NCBI RefSeq assembly: GCF_025457425.1
Contig: NZ_JAMXIA010000001.1
Span: forward strand, 1,674,001-1,738,000
Direction of reading: 5' to 3'
DNA length: 64,000 bases
Source of the DNA: Chryseobacterium foetidum
GTDB lineage: Bacteria; Bacteroidota; Bacteroidia; Flavobacteriales; Weeksellaceae
Shown: positions 42,201 to 51,269 of the stretch, one piece after another
Numbering within the stretch: the first letter of the stretch is position 1
How the letters are laid out: each line of letters opens with the position of its first letter
Translations under genes and position numbers: made by a program
Notes under the pieces: generated by a model
Seen by the model: only the letters and a program-made list of their open reading frames with translations
The model's database searches: none
Told to the model about the DNA's origin: nothing

Positions 42201-45200
42201 ATGCATCGCTTTTTCATCCAATTATATTATCTGATTTCTAAAAACCGGATTCTTTCTATCGCTATAGCTTTGGGAATTCTTCTTGTTTGCGGATTTTTTG
42301 CTTCTAAAATTAATTTTGAGGAAGACATTAATCAAATTATTCCTAAAAACGAAAAATCAGATCTGACAGCGAAAGTTCTGAAGCAGCTCAATTTTTCAGA
42401 TAAAATTATCGTCATCATCGAAAAAAAATCGAAGGACGAAAATTTTCAGCTTTCAGAAACGGCCGATGCCTTCTTAAATAAAATTGAGCCTCTTCAAAAA
42501 TATATCGGTTCGGTTCAGGGGAAAGTTAATGATAATGAAATCTCCGAAACATTTGATTTTGTCAACCAGAATTTACCTTTGTTTTTAGATGATAATGATT
42601 ATTCTGAAATTGAAAGAAAACTCAGTAAAGACAGCATTGCAAAGCAGGTTGAGAACAATTACGTTTCTTTGGTTTCGCCAACAAGTCTGGTGACCAAAGA
42701 ATTTATTAAAAAAGATCCGCTGGGAATTACTTTTCTCGGCATTAAAAAACTGAACGCTTTAAACATCAGCAAAGATTTTAAGCTTGAAGACAATTACATC
42801 GTTTCAAAAGACGGCAAAAACCTACTTCTTTTCATCGATCCAAAAAATAAAAGCAACGACACCAAAAACAATGAAGTTTTCGTCGACAGTTTGAATAAAA
42901 TTAAAGACGAAATCAACAAAAATTTTAAAGGAAAAACCGAAATCAGCTATTTTGGATCGCCTGTAATTGCGGTTGCCAATGCTCAACAAATTAAAAAAGA
43001 CATTCAGAATACGGTGATTATTTCAATGACGGTTCTGTTGATTCTGCTGATTTATTATTTCCGGAATTTTTTCACGCCGTTGATTGTTTTTCTTCCAACC
43101 GTTTTTGCAGTTTTCATTTCGCTAATGATTTTGTATTTCATAAAAGATAAAATTTCAGCGATTTCACTCAGCGTCGGAGCGATTTTAATTGGAATTACAA
43201 TTGATTATGCCCTTCATATTCTCACGCATTACAAGCACAACAACAATATTGAAGAGCTTTACAAAGAAATCACACAACCGATTATCCTGAGCAGTGCGAC
43301 AACGGCAGTTTCTTTTTTATGCTTAGTTTTCGTTCGTTCTGAGGCGTTGAAAGATCTCGGACTTTTTGCAGCAATTACAGTTTTTCTTTCTTCATTTGCA
43401 GCATTGATTATTGTTCCGCAACTTTATTTTCCGAAAGAAAAATCAGGAAAAGTAAGCACGAATTTCATAGATAAGATTGGAAATTATCCTTACGAAAAGA
43501 ACAAACCTTTGATTATTGGTTGTTCAATTATGATTGTTGCCTGTCTTTTTGGGTTCCGTCACGTTGGTTTTAATGAAAATATCGGTGATCTAAATTACAT
43601 TCCGAAAGATTTAAAAATAAGTGAAGCCAAGCTGGAAAAACTGTCTGACATTACTTCAAAATCAATTTACACCATTTCTTACGGAAATTCTGAGAGTGAA
43701 GCATTGGCGAGAAATTCAAGATTGAGTAACTTTTTGGAAAAAGAAAAGCAGGAAGGCAAAATTTTAAGTTACAATTCGATTGGAAACGTCATTTTGTCTG
43801 AAAAAGACCAGCAGAAAAAAGTTGAAAAATGGAATCAGTTTTGGAATCAGAATAAAAAAAATCAGACGATTGCCGAATTGGTCAAAAACGGAAACGAGTT
43901 TGGATTTAATGCTTCGGCTTTTGATCAGTTTAATGAGAATTTAAATAAAACCTATTCCAGTTTAAGCTTAAAAGATTATGAAAAAATAAAAGCTCTTCAG
44001 ATTTCCGAATTTCTAAGCAACGAAAACGGGTTTTTCACAGTTTCGAATGTTGTAAAAGTGGATGAAACGAAAAGAGACGCCTTCATCAAAGATGTTGAAA
44101 AAAGCCACGAAGCTTTGGCAATCGACCGTCAACAGATGAATGAAAACTTTTTAGGCTTACTGAAAAGAGATTTCAATACTTTGATTAACTATTCTCTTCT
44201 GGCAATTATTTTAACGATTATTGTTTTCTTCAGAAATTTCGAATTGTCTTTGCTGACGATGTTTCCGATTGTTCTGACGGGAGTTGTGACTGCAGGAATT
44301 CTTTATTTTTTAGGTTTAGAATTAAATATTTTCAGTACCGTTGTCTGCACTTTGGTTTTTGGCGTCGGCGATGATTTCAGCATTTTCCTGACGAAAGCAA
44401 TGCAAAAAGAACATACGACAGGAAAAAACGAACTTCCAACGTATAGAATTTCTATTATTTTGGCAGTTTTCACAACGATTTTATCCATCGGATCTCTGAT
44501 TTTCGCCAAACATCCTGCTTTACATTCATTAGCTTTGGTCGCCTTGATTGGAATGTTTTCAGTGATTGTTATTACATCAACTTTATATCCGTTCTGGTTT
44601 AGATTTTTAATCATCAACAGAGCAAAAAAAGGTTTGTCGCCAATTACTTTAAGACTGTTTTTAAACTCAGTATTTTCCTTTATTTATTATGGTTTAGGCG
44701 GATTGATTTTCTCTGCCATCGGAAGTATTTTCGTGAAAAAATCGAAAGGAAAAACTTTGGATTTCATTAAATTAATTTTAGCAAAATTTCTGGTATCGGT
44801 TTTATACACCAATCCTTTTGTCAGAAAAAAAATTATTGCAAATCCTAATGAAAACTTTACAGAACCTGCTGTAATCATTGCCAATCACACGTCTTTTCTT
44901 GATACATTGGTTATGGGAATGGTCAGCCATAAAATTGTTTATCTGGTCAATGATTGGGTTTATCATTCTCCGTTTTTCGGGAAAATCGTGCGGGCTTTGG
45001 GCTTCTATCCGGTTTCACAGGGCATCGAAAATGGGATGGAGCAATTGAGAGAAAAAGTTGCGCAAGGATATTCATTGGTTGTCTTTCCTGAATCTGAGCG
45101 TTCTTATAATAACAATGTCAAGAGATTTCACAAAGGCGCTTTTTATATCGCCGAACAGTTTAATTTAGACATTCTTCCTATTTACATTCACGGAAATTCT

Positions 45201-45854
45201 GAGGTGCAGCCGAAAGGAGATTTCATTATTTATGACGGAAGTATCACGGTAAAAGTCGGCGACAGAATTCTTAAAGAAGATTTAAGTTTCGGTGAAGATT
45301 ATTCCGAAAGAACAAAGAAAATCAATGCCTATTTCCGAGACGAGTTTGCGAAACTGAGAAATGAAATTGAAGATGAAAATTATTTTAAAAAGAAATTATT
45401 TCTCAGCTTTTTATATAAAGAAAACGAAGTCGTAAAACCGGTAAAAGAAGATTTTAATCAAAACAAATCGGTCTATTTTGAGCTGAACAGACACATTGAG
45501 AATGACGCAACAATTTTCCACATCGCCGATGATTTTGGGCAAAAAGATATTTTATTGACGCTTCAGCAGGCCGGACGTAGAATTTTCAGTTTAATCAATG
45601 ATTCAGAAAAAAGATCTGTGGCAAAAAACAGCTATCTTGTTCAGAAAAGAAAATTGAATTACATTGATAATCAGACACAAATCAATAAAAAGATTGATGT
45701 ACTTTTAATTTCTGACGAAAATTTTCATCTTACTGATATCAAAGATTTTCCGGAGACCATTATTCTGCTGAATATTAAAAATCAGACTTTTGAAAACGCA
45801 AATTATAAACAATTGTTTAATTCAGAATCAATAAAAGTTTTTAGGCACGAATAA
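42201..45854 (+). CDS. MMPL transporter / acyltransferase / methyltransferase-like fusion
   Basis: The 1217-residue protein joins three modules. Residues about 1-830 are an MMPL-family RND exporter with two blocks of membrane helices and two periplasmic loops (DHF-like SVGAILIGITIDYALH and VFGVGDDFSIFLTKA). About 870-1080 is a PlsC-like acyltransferase with HTSFLD (His896-x4-Asp901) and FPESERS. About 1090-1217 is a degenerate class I methyltransferase-like domain (IFHIADDFGQKDILLTLQQA). Such trifunctional proteins are known in flexirubin and aryl-polyene loci and probably move and acylate the lipid pigment at the membrane. It is the first gene of the cluster and directly precedes darA. Confidence 0.92.
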   Translation: MHRFFIQLYYLISKNRILSIAIALGILLVCGFFASKINFEEDINQIIPKNEKSDLTAKVLKQLNFSDKIIVIIEKKSKDENFQLSETADAFLNKIEPLQKYIGSVQGKVNDNEISETFDFVNQNLPLFLDDNDYSEIERKLSKDSIAKQVENNYVSLVSPTSLVTKEFIKKDPLGITFLGIKKLNALNISKDFKLEDNYIVSKDGKNLLLFIDPKNKSNDTKNNEVFVDSLNKIKDEINKNFKGKTEISYFGSPVIAVANAQQIKKDIQNTVIISMTVLLILLIYYFRNFFTPLIVFLPTVFAVFISLMILYFIKDKISAISLSVGAILIGITIDYALHILTHYKHNNNIEELYKEITQPIILSSATTAVSFLCLVFVRSEALKDLGLFAAITVFLSSFAALIIVPQLYFPKEKSGKVSTNFIDKIGNYPYEKNKPLIIGCSIMIVACLFGFRHVGFNENIGDLNYIPKDLKISEAKLEKLSDITSKSIYTISYGNSESEALARNSRLSNFLEKEKQEGKILSYNSIGNVILSEKDQQKKVEKWNQFWNQNKKNQTIAELVKNGNEFGFNASAFDQFNENLNKTYSSLSLKDYEKIKALQISEFLSNENGFFTVSNVVKVDETKRDAFIKDVEKSHEALAIDRQQMNENFLGLLKRDFNTLINYSLLAIILTIIVFFRNFELSLLTMFPIVLTGVVTAGILYFLGLELNIFSTVVCTLVFGVGDDFSIFLTKAMQKEHTTGKNELPTYRISIILAVFTTILSIGSLIFAKHPALHSLALVALIGMFSVIVITSTLYPFWFRFLIINRAKKGLSPITLRLFLNSVFSFIYYGLGGLIFSAIGSIFVKKSKGKTLDFIKLILAKFLVSVLYTNPFVRKKIIANPNENFTEPAVIIANHTSFLDTLVMGMVSHKIVYLVNDWVYHSPFFGKIVRALGFYPVSQGIENGMEQLREKVAQGYSLVVFPESERSYNNNVKRFHKGAFYIAEQFNLDILPIYIHGNSEVQPKGDFIIYDGSITVKVGDRILKEDLSFGEDYSERTKKINAYFRDEFAKLRNEIEDENYFKKKLFLSFLYKENEVVKPVKEDFNQNKSVYFELNRHIENDATIFHIADDFGQKDILLTLQQAGRRIFSLINDSEKRSVAKNSYLVQKRKLNYIDNQTQINKKIDVLLISDENFHLTDIKDFPETIILLNIKNQTFENANYKQLFNSESIKVFRHE

Positions 45855-45869
45855 TAAATATAGAAATCT

Positions 45870-45877
45870 TATTTTTG
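45870..45877 (+). promoter_or_regulatory. Possible internal promoter upstream of darA
   Basis: TATTTTTG fits TANNTTTG, 20 bases before the ATG at 45897; no -33 box at proper spacing was seen. Confidence 0.35.
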
Positions 45878-45896
45878 TAAACCATAAAATAGATTA

Positions 45897-46811
45897 ATGC
45901 AAAAAAATATACTTGTCTTATACTACACTCAGACCGGACAGCTGGAGGATGTTGTGAAAAATATCGCCCAACCGTTTGAAGATAAAAAAGACGAATATAA
46001 AGTAACTTACTACAACATTCAGCTGAAAAAAGATTTTCCTTTTCCGTGGCCGTCTGATGTTTTTTTCAACACCTTTCCGGAATCTTATCTTCAGATTCCG
46101 AGTGAAATTCTGCCACCGCCTCAGGAAGTTTTAAATACAAAATTTGACCTCATTCTTTTCGGCTATCAGGTTTGGTATTTAACGCCATCAATTCCTATTA
46201 TTTCATTTTTAAAGAGTGGATTTGCCGAAAATATCATGAAAGGCACGCCAATTGTTACAATAAGCGCGACCAGAAATATGTGGATGCTTTCACAGGAAAA
46301 ACTCAAGGTTTATCTGAAAAATTTAGACGCAAAACTGGTCGGGAACATTGCATTGGTAGACAGGAGAGACAATTACACAAGCGTTTTAACGATTCTCCGC
46401 TGGATGACAACCGGACAAAAAGAAAAATCCGGAATTCTTCCTGCAGCCGGAGTTTCAGACGAAGAAATCAACGGAGCCGGAAAATACGGGAAGATTATTG
46501 AAAAGCATTTCAGTAATAATGATTTTACCAATCTACAACCCGAACTGGTAAAAAACGGAGCCGTAGAAATCAGAGCTTTTCTTGTGAGAGTGGAAAAAGT
46601 GGGCAACAAAATCTTCACGGTGTGGTCTAAGCTGATCATGAAGAACAAAGAAAAACGCCCGATGCTGATTAAGTTCTTTAAAGTATATTTAATGGCAGCA
46701 ATCTGGATCATTTCACCCATTGTTTTGATTTTTCATATATTGCTTGCACCTATTTTATGGAACAAGAGACAAAAACAGAAAAAATATTTACAAGGAATTA
46801 ATTTAAAATAG
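45897..46811 (+). CDS. darA: Dialkylresorcinol-forming aromatase DarA
   Basis: DarA acts with DarB: DarB joins two acyl chains to a cyclohexanedione, and DarA oxidises it to the resorcinol. The 304-residue product has a flavodoxin-like N-terminus with the FMN phosphate loop LYYTQTGQLEDVV, the family stretch PFPWPSDVFFNTFPESY, and a hydrophobic C-terminal helix near 265-290 that may attach it to the membrane. It lies 43 bases after the MMPL fusion and 2 bases before darB. This pair is diagnostic for dialkylresorcinol and flexirubin-type pathways. Confidence 0.92.
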   Translation: MQKNILVLYYTQTGQLEDVVKNIAQPFEDKKDEYKVTYYNIQLKKDFPFPWPSDVFFNTFPESYLQIPSEILPPPQEVLNTKFDLILFGYQVWYLTPSIPIISFLKSGFAENIMKGTPIVTISATRNMWMLSQEKLKVYLKNLDAKLVGNIALVDRRDNYTSVLTILRWMTTGQKEKSGILPAAGVSDEEINGAGKYGKIIEKHFSNNDFTNLQPELVKNGAVEIRAFLVRVEKVGNKIFTVWSKLIMKNKEKRPMLIKFFKVYLMAAIWIISPIVLIFHILLAPILWNKRQKQKKYLQGINLK

Positions 46812-46813
46812 AA

Positions 46814-47953
46814 ATGTACGACGTATTCATAACAAAAGCTTCAACATACTTGCCAAATGAGCCGGTTTCTAATGATGAAATGGAAAGCTATCTTGGCTTA
46901 GTCAACAATACTCCTTCTAAGGCGAGAGCTTTAATTCTGAGGAATAATAAAATTACAACCAGATATTATGCTTTAGACAAAAACGGAAAACCTACACATA
47001 CGAATGCGCAAATTACTGCAAATGCTGTGGAAGGGCTTTTTGACGGGCATTTCAAAAAAGAAGATATGGAGCTGCTTTCCTGTGGAACCACTTCGGCAGA
47101 TCAGATTCAGCCTTCTCACGCTTCTATGGTGCATGGAGAATTGAATATAGGAAAATCTGTTGAAATCAATACTTCGACAGGTCTGTGCAATTCCGGAATG
47201 AATGCTTTCAACTACGCTTTTCTTAATGTGAAAGCCGGTGTAAAAAACAATGCTGTCTGTGTAGGTTCTGAAAGATTTTCTGCATGGATGACAGCCGATA
47301 AATTCAATCACGAGGCAGAAAACCTTAAACTTCTGGAAGAAAAACCCATCGTTGCTTTTAAAAGAGAATTTTTAAGATGGATGCTTTCAGACGGTGCCGG
47401 AGCTTTTCTATTGGAAAACAAACCGAGAGAAAACGAAATTTCATTAAGAGTTGAGTGGATGGATTTCTATTCTTATGCGCACGAAATCGAAGCCTGTATG
47501 TACTCTGGTTGCGAAAAGCAGGAAGACGGAAGCCTGAAATCATGGGCAGAATATCCTGCTGAAGAATGGCTGAACCAGTCTATTTTTGCCTTAAAACAAG
47601 ATACAAAACTTTTAGATAAATATATTTTAGTAAAAGGTGCTGAAAGTTTAAGAGCATCATTTACCAAACACGACCTAGACCCTGATTCTATTGATCACGT
47701 TCTGGCACACATTTCATCAGGCTATTTTAAAGAAGGTCTGAAGGAAGAATTTGCAAAAGTTGGTCTTGATTTCCCTTGGGAAAAATGGTTTTACAACCTT
47801 TCTGAAGTTGGAAACATCGGAGCAGGATCTATTTTTATTGCTGTAGAACAGCTTATGAATTCTGGTAAACTGAAAAAAGGCGAGAGAATCATGCTTTGTA
47901 TCCCTGAAAGTGGAAGATTTGCTTACTCATGTTGCCTGCTAACGGTATGCTAA
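46814..47953 (+). CDS. darB: DarB, ketoacyl-ACP synthase III-like dialkylresorcinol condensing enzyme
   Basis: The 379-residue thiolase-fold enzyme joins two acyl thioesters to an alkylated cyclohexanedione. The nucleophile Cys is residue 125 in STGLCNSGMNAFN; His is near residue 299 in VLAHISSGYF, and NLSEVGNIGAGSIF supplies the Asn. The end matches the KAS III fold (PESGRFAYSCCLLT). Its stop overlaps the start of the next gene (TAATG). The DarA-DarB pair supports the assignment of the whole cluster. Confidence 0.93.
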   Translation: MYDVFITKASTYLPNEPVSNDEMESYLGLVNNTPSKARALILRNNKITTRYYALDKNGKPTHTNAQITANAVEGLFDGHFKKEDMELLSCGTTSADQIQPSHASMVHGELNIGKSVEINTSTGLCNSGMNAFNYAFLNVKAGVKNNAVCVGSERFSAWMTADKFNHEAENLKLLEEKPIVAFKREFLRWMLSDGAGAFLLENKPRENEISLRVEWMDFYSYAHEIEACMYSGCEKQEDGSLKSWAEYPAEEWLNQSIFALKQDTKLLDKYILVKGAESLRASFTKHDLDPDSIDHVLAHISSGYFKEGLKEEFAKVGLDFPWEKWFYNLSEVGNIGAGSIFIAVEQLMNSGKLKKGERIMLCIPESGRFAYSCCLLTVC

Positions 47954-48384
47954 TGAAAGATTCTTTACCAACAAACGATAAAAATTTTGTTGAAAGTTTA
48001 ATTCCGCAGAAGTTTCCTTTTGTAATGGTGAGCGGGATTTCAGAATATTCTGAAGAACATTTGGTTTCAGGATTTGAAATTAAAGAAGACAATATTTTCG
48101 TTCACGACGGAGTTTTTCAGGCTTCCGGTTTAATTGAACATCAGGCGCAAAGCGTTGCACTTCATACCGGATACAAATTTTATCTTTTAGGAAAAGAAGC
48201 TCCGACAGGTTACATCGGCGCCATCAAAACTTTTGAAGCTGAAACATTGCCGAAACTAGGTGACCATTTGGTTTCTGAAGTGAAGATTATTAATGAAATG
48301 ATGGGCGTGACTTTGGTTGAAATTATCACTAAAATTGAAGGTAAGGTCATTGCTAAATCTGAGATGAAAACGGTAGTTAAATAA
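47953..48384 (+). CDS. Hotdog-fold 3-hydroxyacyl-ACP dehydratase-like protein
   Basis: A 143-residue hotdog protein resembling FabZ/ApeI dehydratases, which would remove water to set each double bond of a polyene chain. PQKFPFVMVSGISEYSEEHL is the family start and SGLIEHQAQSVALHTGYKF supplies a candidate catalytic His. The start at 47953 (ATG within TAATG of darB) is preferred over the Met at 47929, which would overlap darB by 25 bases. It is coupled to darB. Confidence 0.85.
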   Translation: MKDSLPTNDKNFVESLIPQKFPFVMVSGISEYSEEHLVSGFEIKEDNIFVHDGVFQASGLIEHQAQSVALHTGYKFYLLGKEAPTGYIGAIKTFEAETLPKLGDHLVSEVKIINEMMGVTLVEIITKIEGKVIAKSEMKTVVK

Positions 48385-48550
48385 GAGCCAGGGAAAAAGT
48401 AAAAAGAGCCAAGTGGAATAGTTGAAATACCATAATAAGCTATTTTGGCAAACGATATTTTCTGCCAAAACTTAAAACAACATAAAGATTTTAACATCGC
48501 AAGACAAACCTAACGGGTTTTTGAAACCCGTTAGGTTTTAAATATAAATC
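48385..48550. other. Intergenic spacer with a long palindrome
   Basis: No gene. The AT-rich spacer between the two hotdog genes holds the palindrome at 48506-48538. Confidence 0.5.
48506..48538. repeat. Perfect 15-pair palindromic repeat
   Basis: AAACCTAACGGGTTT (48506-48520) and AAACCCGTTAGGTTT (48524-48538) are exact inverted repeats with a TTG loop. A CCTAACGGG-containing hairpin is a common intergenic element in Flavobacteriia. It also ends near a T-rich stretch and could act as a terminator on the plus strand, partly insulating the second hotdog gene. Confidence 0.7.
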
Positions 48551-48994
48551 ATGAATTTAAAAGAAGAAAACCTCATCAACATTCATCATTTTCTGCCTCA
48601 TCGTGCACCAATGCTGATGACGGATTATATTCTGGAACTTACTCCGGAAAAGGTGGTGACTTCTTTTGAGATTAAATCCGACAATATTTTTCTTGAAAAC
48701 AATCATTTTGTGGAAGCAGGTTTGATTGAACATTCTGCGCAGACTTCTTCTTCAATTCTTGGTCAAAGCTTTTTTAAAGGTCCTGATGTAGAAACAAAAG
48801 TGATTGGTTTTATTACCAATATCAAAAAAATTGAAATCTTTGATTTGCCGGCTATTGGTGATACCATTATTTCCAAGGCGACTTTGATTTCTCAATACGA
48901 AAACATCTGCCAGATTTTCTGTGAAACTTTTCTGGGTGAAAAACTGCTGATTCGTACGGAGATTTCTTTGTTTATTCAGGAAGTAGAATCATAA
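48551..48994 (+). CDS. Hotdog-fold dehydratase-like protein
   Basis: A 147-residue hotdog protein, second in the cluster, with PHRAPMLMTDYILELTPEKV and ENNHFVEAGLIEHSAQTSSS, both FabZ/ApeP-like. It shares the GLIEH-AQ segment with the protein at 47953, so the pair are paralogues. Heterodimeric hotdog dehydratases (ApeI-ApeP) act in aryl-polyene synthesis; the same is inferred here. It is separated from its paralogue by 166 bases containing a palindrome. Confidence 0.82.
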   Translation: MNLKEENLINIHHFLPHRAPMLMTDYILELTPEKVVTSFEIKSDNIFLENNHFVEAGLIEHSAQTSSSILGQSFFKGPDVETKVIGFITNIKKIEIFDLPAIGDTIISKATLISQYENICQIFCETFLGEKLLIRTEISLFIQEVES

Positions 48995-49058
48995 ATCCAT
49001 TAATTACAAAATGTGAAACCTTCAAATAATTTGATTTTTTCAGTGACAAAATTCTCAA

Positions 49059-49066
49059 TATATTTG
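49059..49066 (+). promoter_or_regulatory. Promoter -7 element before the small gene at 49081
   Basis: TATATTTG fits TANNTTTG, 15 bases before the ATG. A TTTG lies at 49030-49033 but at 25-base spacing, longer than usual. Confidence 0.35.
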
Positions 49067-49080
49067 GTAAAAATAAAAGT

Positions 49081-49350
49081 ATGAATGTAAAAGTTAGATT
49101 CTATTCCTACGATATCGAATTCAAGTTTGAAAACTTTGTGGAATTTCCGGTAGCGCCCGCAGTGGGCGATGAGGTCAATCTGATTTCATTTTTCAAACAC
49201 AAAACTTCAGAAAGACAGGACTATACCAAACGTATGGAAGATCATTACCTCTACGAAAACGCTGTGGTAGTGGAACGTACATGGTGCAACGATTTGGAAA
49301 ATAATGAAGTCTATCTTTTGGTTCAGCTGAAATACAAAAAGAAGAAGTAA
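49081..49350 (+). CDS. Small protein of unknown function
   Basis: The 89-residue product has no signal peptide or membrane helix and no recognised domain. It is rich in Phe, Tyr and charged residues (VRFYSYDIEFKFENFVEF and HYLYENAVVVERTWCND) and ends in four Lys. Codon use and orientation match the cluster. Followed by a 212-base gene-free gap with TATTTTAG near 49523-49530. Function unknown. Confidence 0.55.
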   Translation: MNVKVRFYSYDIEFKFENFVEFPVAPAVGDEVNLISFFKHKTSERQDYTKRMEDHYLYENAVVVERTWCNDLENNEVYLLVQLKYKKKK

Positions 49351-49562
49351 CTTTTTCTGAAATTCATTTTATAAAACGAAGCTATTCAAATTTCTGAGCA
49401 GCTTTTGTTTTTTTAAAACCTTTTAAAGAATTCAGTTTTATGTAAACATTTACTCTGGGGAGTAAACTTTCACCAATCATTTCAAAAATCTGCGCGCCAT
49501 CATTTACCTCATTTATATTTTCAGTATTTTAGCACCTTGATTACGCTAAACTGGTTTTCGCA

Positions 49563-49967
49563 ATGAAAAAACAAGACATTCCACAGGACGAAAGTAATTT
49601 GCAGTCAGCAAATATGACAGAAATGTTATACGTGACTGATGAAAATAACAACTACACCACCGCACAAAGCATTGGTTGGGAAGCAAAAAAAGCGGCTCTC
49701 GATGAATCGATGCAGCTCATCAATGAAAGAATTGAAGAAGCAAAACAGAATGTGGCGAATAATATAGTGAGTCCAATCGTCTATTTTATGGAATTCAATA
49801 AAATGGATCTGCAGGTTTTGGCAGCTTACGTCGATAAATGGCAATGGACGGTAAAAAGACATTCCAAACCACATGTTTTCAAAAAACTCAGTGATTCTAC
49901 TTTGAAAAAATATGCCGACGCCTTCGGAATTTCAGTAGATGAATTAAAAAATTTCGACGGTAAATAA
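49563..49967 (+). CDS. Conserved small protein with HTH-like C-terminus
   Basis: The 134-residue product has an acidic N-terminal half with a coiled coil (MQLINERIEEAKQNVANN) and a C-terminal LSDSTLKKYADAFGISVDEL that looks like the end of a helix-turn-helix (Xre) domain. It lies 48 bases before the BtrH-like gene and may be a partner or regulator of the pathway. No family was recognised with confidence. Confidence 0.5.
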   Translation: MKKQDIPQDESNLQSANMTEMLYVTDENNNYTTAQSIGWEAKKAALDESMQLINERIEEAKQNVANNIVSPIVYFMEFNKMDLQVLAAYVDKWQWTVKRHSKPHVFKKLSDSTLKKYADAFGISVDELKNFDGK

Positions 49968-50015
49968 ACCTTTCATCTTTCAATAATTTAAGGTTTAATA
50001 AAATCCAGAATCATC

Positions 50016-51011
50016 ATGAAGATCAACTTTGAACACCACCAGACAGCCCACTGCGAAAACGGTGTTGCCTCCAACTTACTTTTAAATAAAGGACTAAAAC
50101 TCAGCGAACCCATGATTTTCGGAATCGGTTCAGGATTGTTTTTCGTGTATCTGCCTTTTCTAAAAGTGAATTTTGCGCCGGGTTTCAGCTACCGTCCGAT
50201 GCCGGGAGCTATTTTCAGCAAGGCCGCAAAACGATTAGGAATTAAAATCAAAAGAATAAAATTTTCAAATCCTAAAGAGGCTCAGGCAGCTTTGGAGAAA
50301 AATTTAGAACAAAATATACCGACAGGTTTACAGGTAGGCGTTTTCAACCTGACTTATTTTCCTGAAGAATATAAATTCCATTTCAACGCACACAATCTCG
50401 TAGTTTATGGAAAAGAAAACGGTAAATTCCTCATCAGCGACCCTGTAATGGATTTTGCAACCACTTTGACCGAAGCTGAGCTTGAAAAAGTTCGTTACGC
50501 AAAAGGTGCACTCGCTCCAAAAGGCCACATGTATTTCCCAACACACATTCCGGAAAATGTACATCTGGAAGAAGCCATCAAAAAAGGAATCAAAGACACC
50601 TGTAAAAACATGCTCGCTCCCGTTCCATTAATTGGTGTAAAAGCAATGCGTTGGGTGGCGAAAAGCATCCCGAAATGGACTGAGAAAAAAGGAACAAAAG
50701 TAACCAATCATTACCTTGGACAATTGATCAGAATGCAGGAAGAAATCGGAACCGGCGGTGGCGGATTCAGATTTATTTACGGTGCTTTTTTACAGGAGGC
50801 GTCTGTTATTCTTAAAAATGACGAGTTGAAAGAATTATCCAAAGAAATTACCGCTATTGGTGACCTTTGGAGAGATTTTGCCGTGGATATTGCACGAGTT
50901 TACAAAAACAGAAATTCGAAAAGCGATATTTACAATCAGCTTTCAAAATCGATGTTGCATATTGCTGATTTGGAGGAGGCTTTTTATAAGAAACTGAGGA
51001 AGGCGATTTAA
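50016..51011 (+). CDS. BtrH N-terminal-domain protein
   Basis: BtrH-type proteins are Cys-dependent acyltransferases; BtrH of butirosin synthesis moves an acyl group from an ACP to the product. The 331-residue protein has the candidate nucleophile in HHQTAHCENGVASNLLLNKG (Cys13), a His-containing FNAHNLVVYGKENGKFLISD as the rest of the catalytic dyad, then a helical C-terminal domain. No signal peptide. In this cluster it could shuttle the polyene chain from the ACP at 58201 or acylate the product; that is inference. Confidence 0.85.
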   Translation: MKINFEHHQTAHCENGVASNLLLNKGLKLSEPMIFGIGSGLFFVYLPFLKVNFAPGFSYRPMPGAIFSKAAKRLGIKIKRIKFSNPKEAQAALEKNLEQNIPTGLQVGVFNLTYFPEEYKFHFNAHNLVVYGKENGKFLISDPVMDFATTLTEAELEKVRYAKGALAPKGHMYFPTHIPENVHLEEAIKKGIKDTCKNMLAPVPLIGVKAMRWVAKSIPKWTEKKGTKVTNHYLGQLIRMQEEIGTGGGGFRFIYGAFLQEASVILKNDELKELSKEITAIGDLWRDFAVDIARVYKNRNSKSDIYNQLSKSMLHIADLEEAFYKKLRKAI

Positions 51012-51059
51012 CTGTCAGCAGAATAATTTATCTAAATTTATACTTAAACACAATGACTT

Positions 51060-51269
51060 ATGACAACATTCAGTTTCAAAATAGATTCCAGCGAGAGTAA
51101 AAAAATCAAAGCTATTCTCAAAGCTTTGGGCGTTACCGAATTGAAAATCAAAGAAGAAGAAATTCCTTCTAAAAAGTTTGCTGAAAAAGTAGAAAGAGCC
51201 AGAAAGGAATATTCTGAAGGAAAAACGGTTGCCGTAAATACAAAAAATATATGGGAAGGTATCAAATAG
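51060..51269 (+). CDS. Antitoxin-like protein
   Basis: The 69-residue product has an N-terminal segment TFSFKIDSSESKKIKAILKA and a Lys/Glu-rich C-terminus ending NIWEGIK, as in antitoxins of RelB/Phd or DUF2683 type. Its last 19 bases overlap the ATG of the toxin frame at 51251, the classic coupling of such pairs. No DNA-binding motif was clearly recognised. Confidence 0.65.
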   Translation: MTTFSFKIDSSESKKIKAILKALGVTELKIKEEEIPSKKFAEKVERARKEYSEGKTVAVNTKNIWEGIK

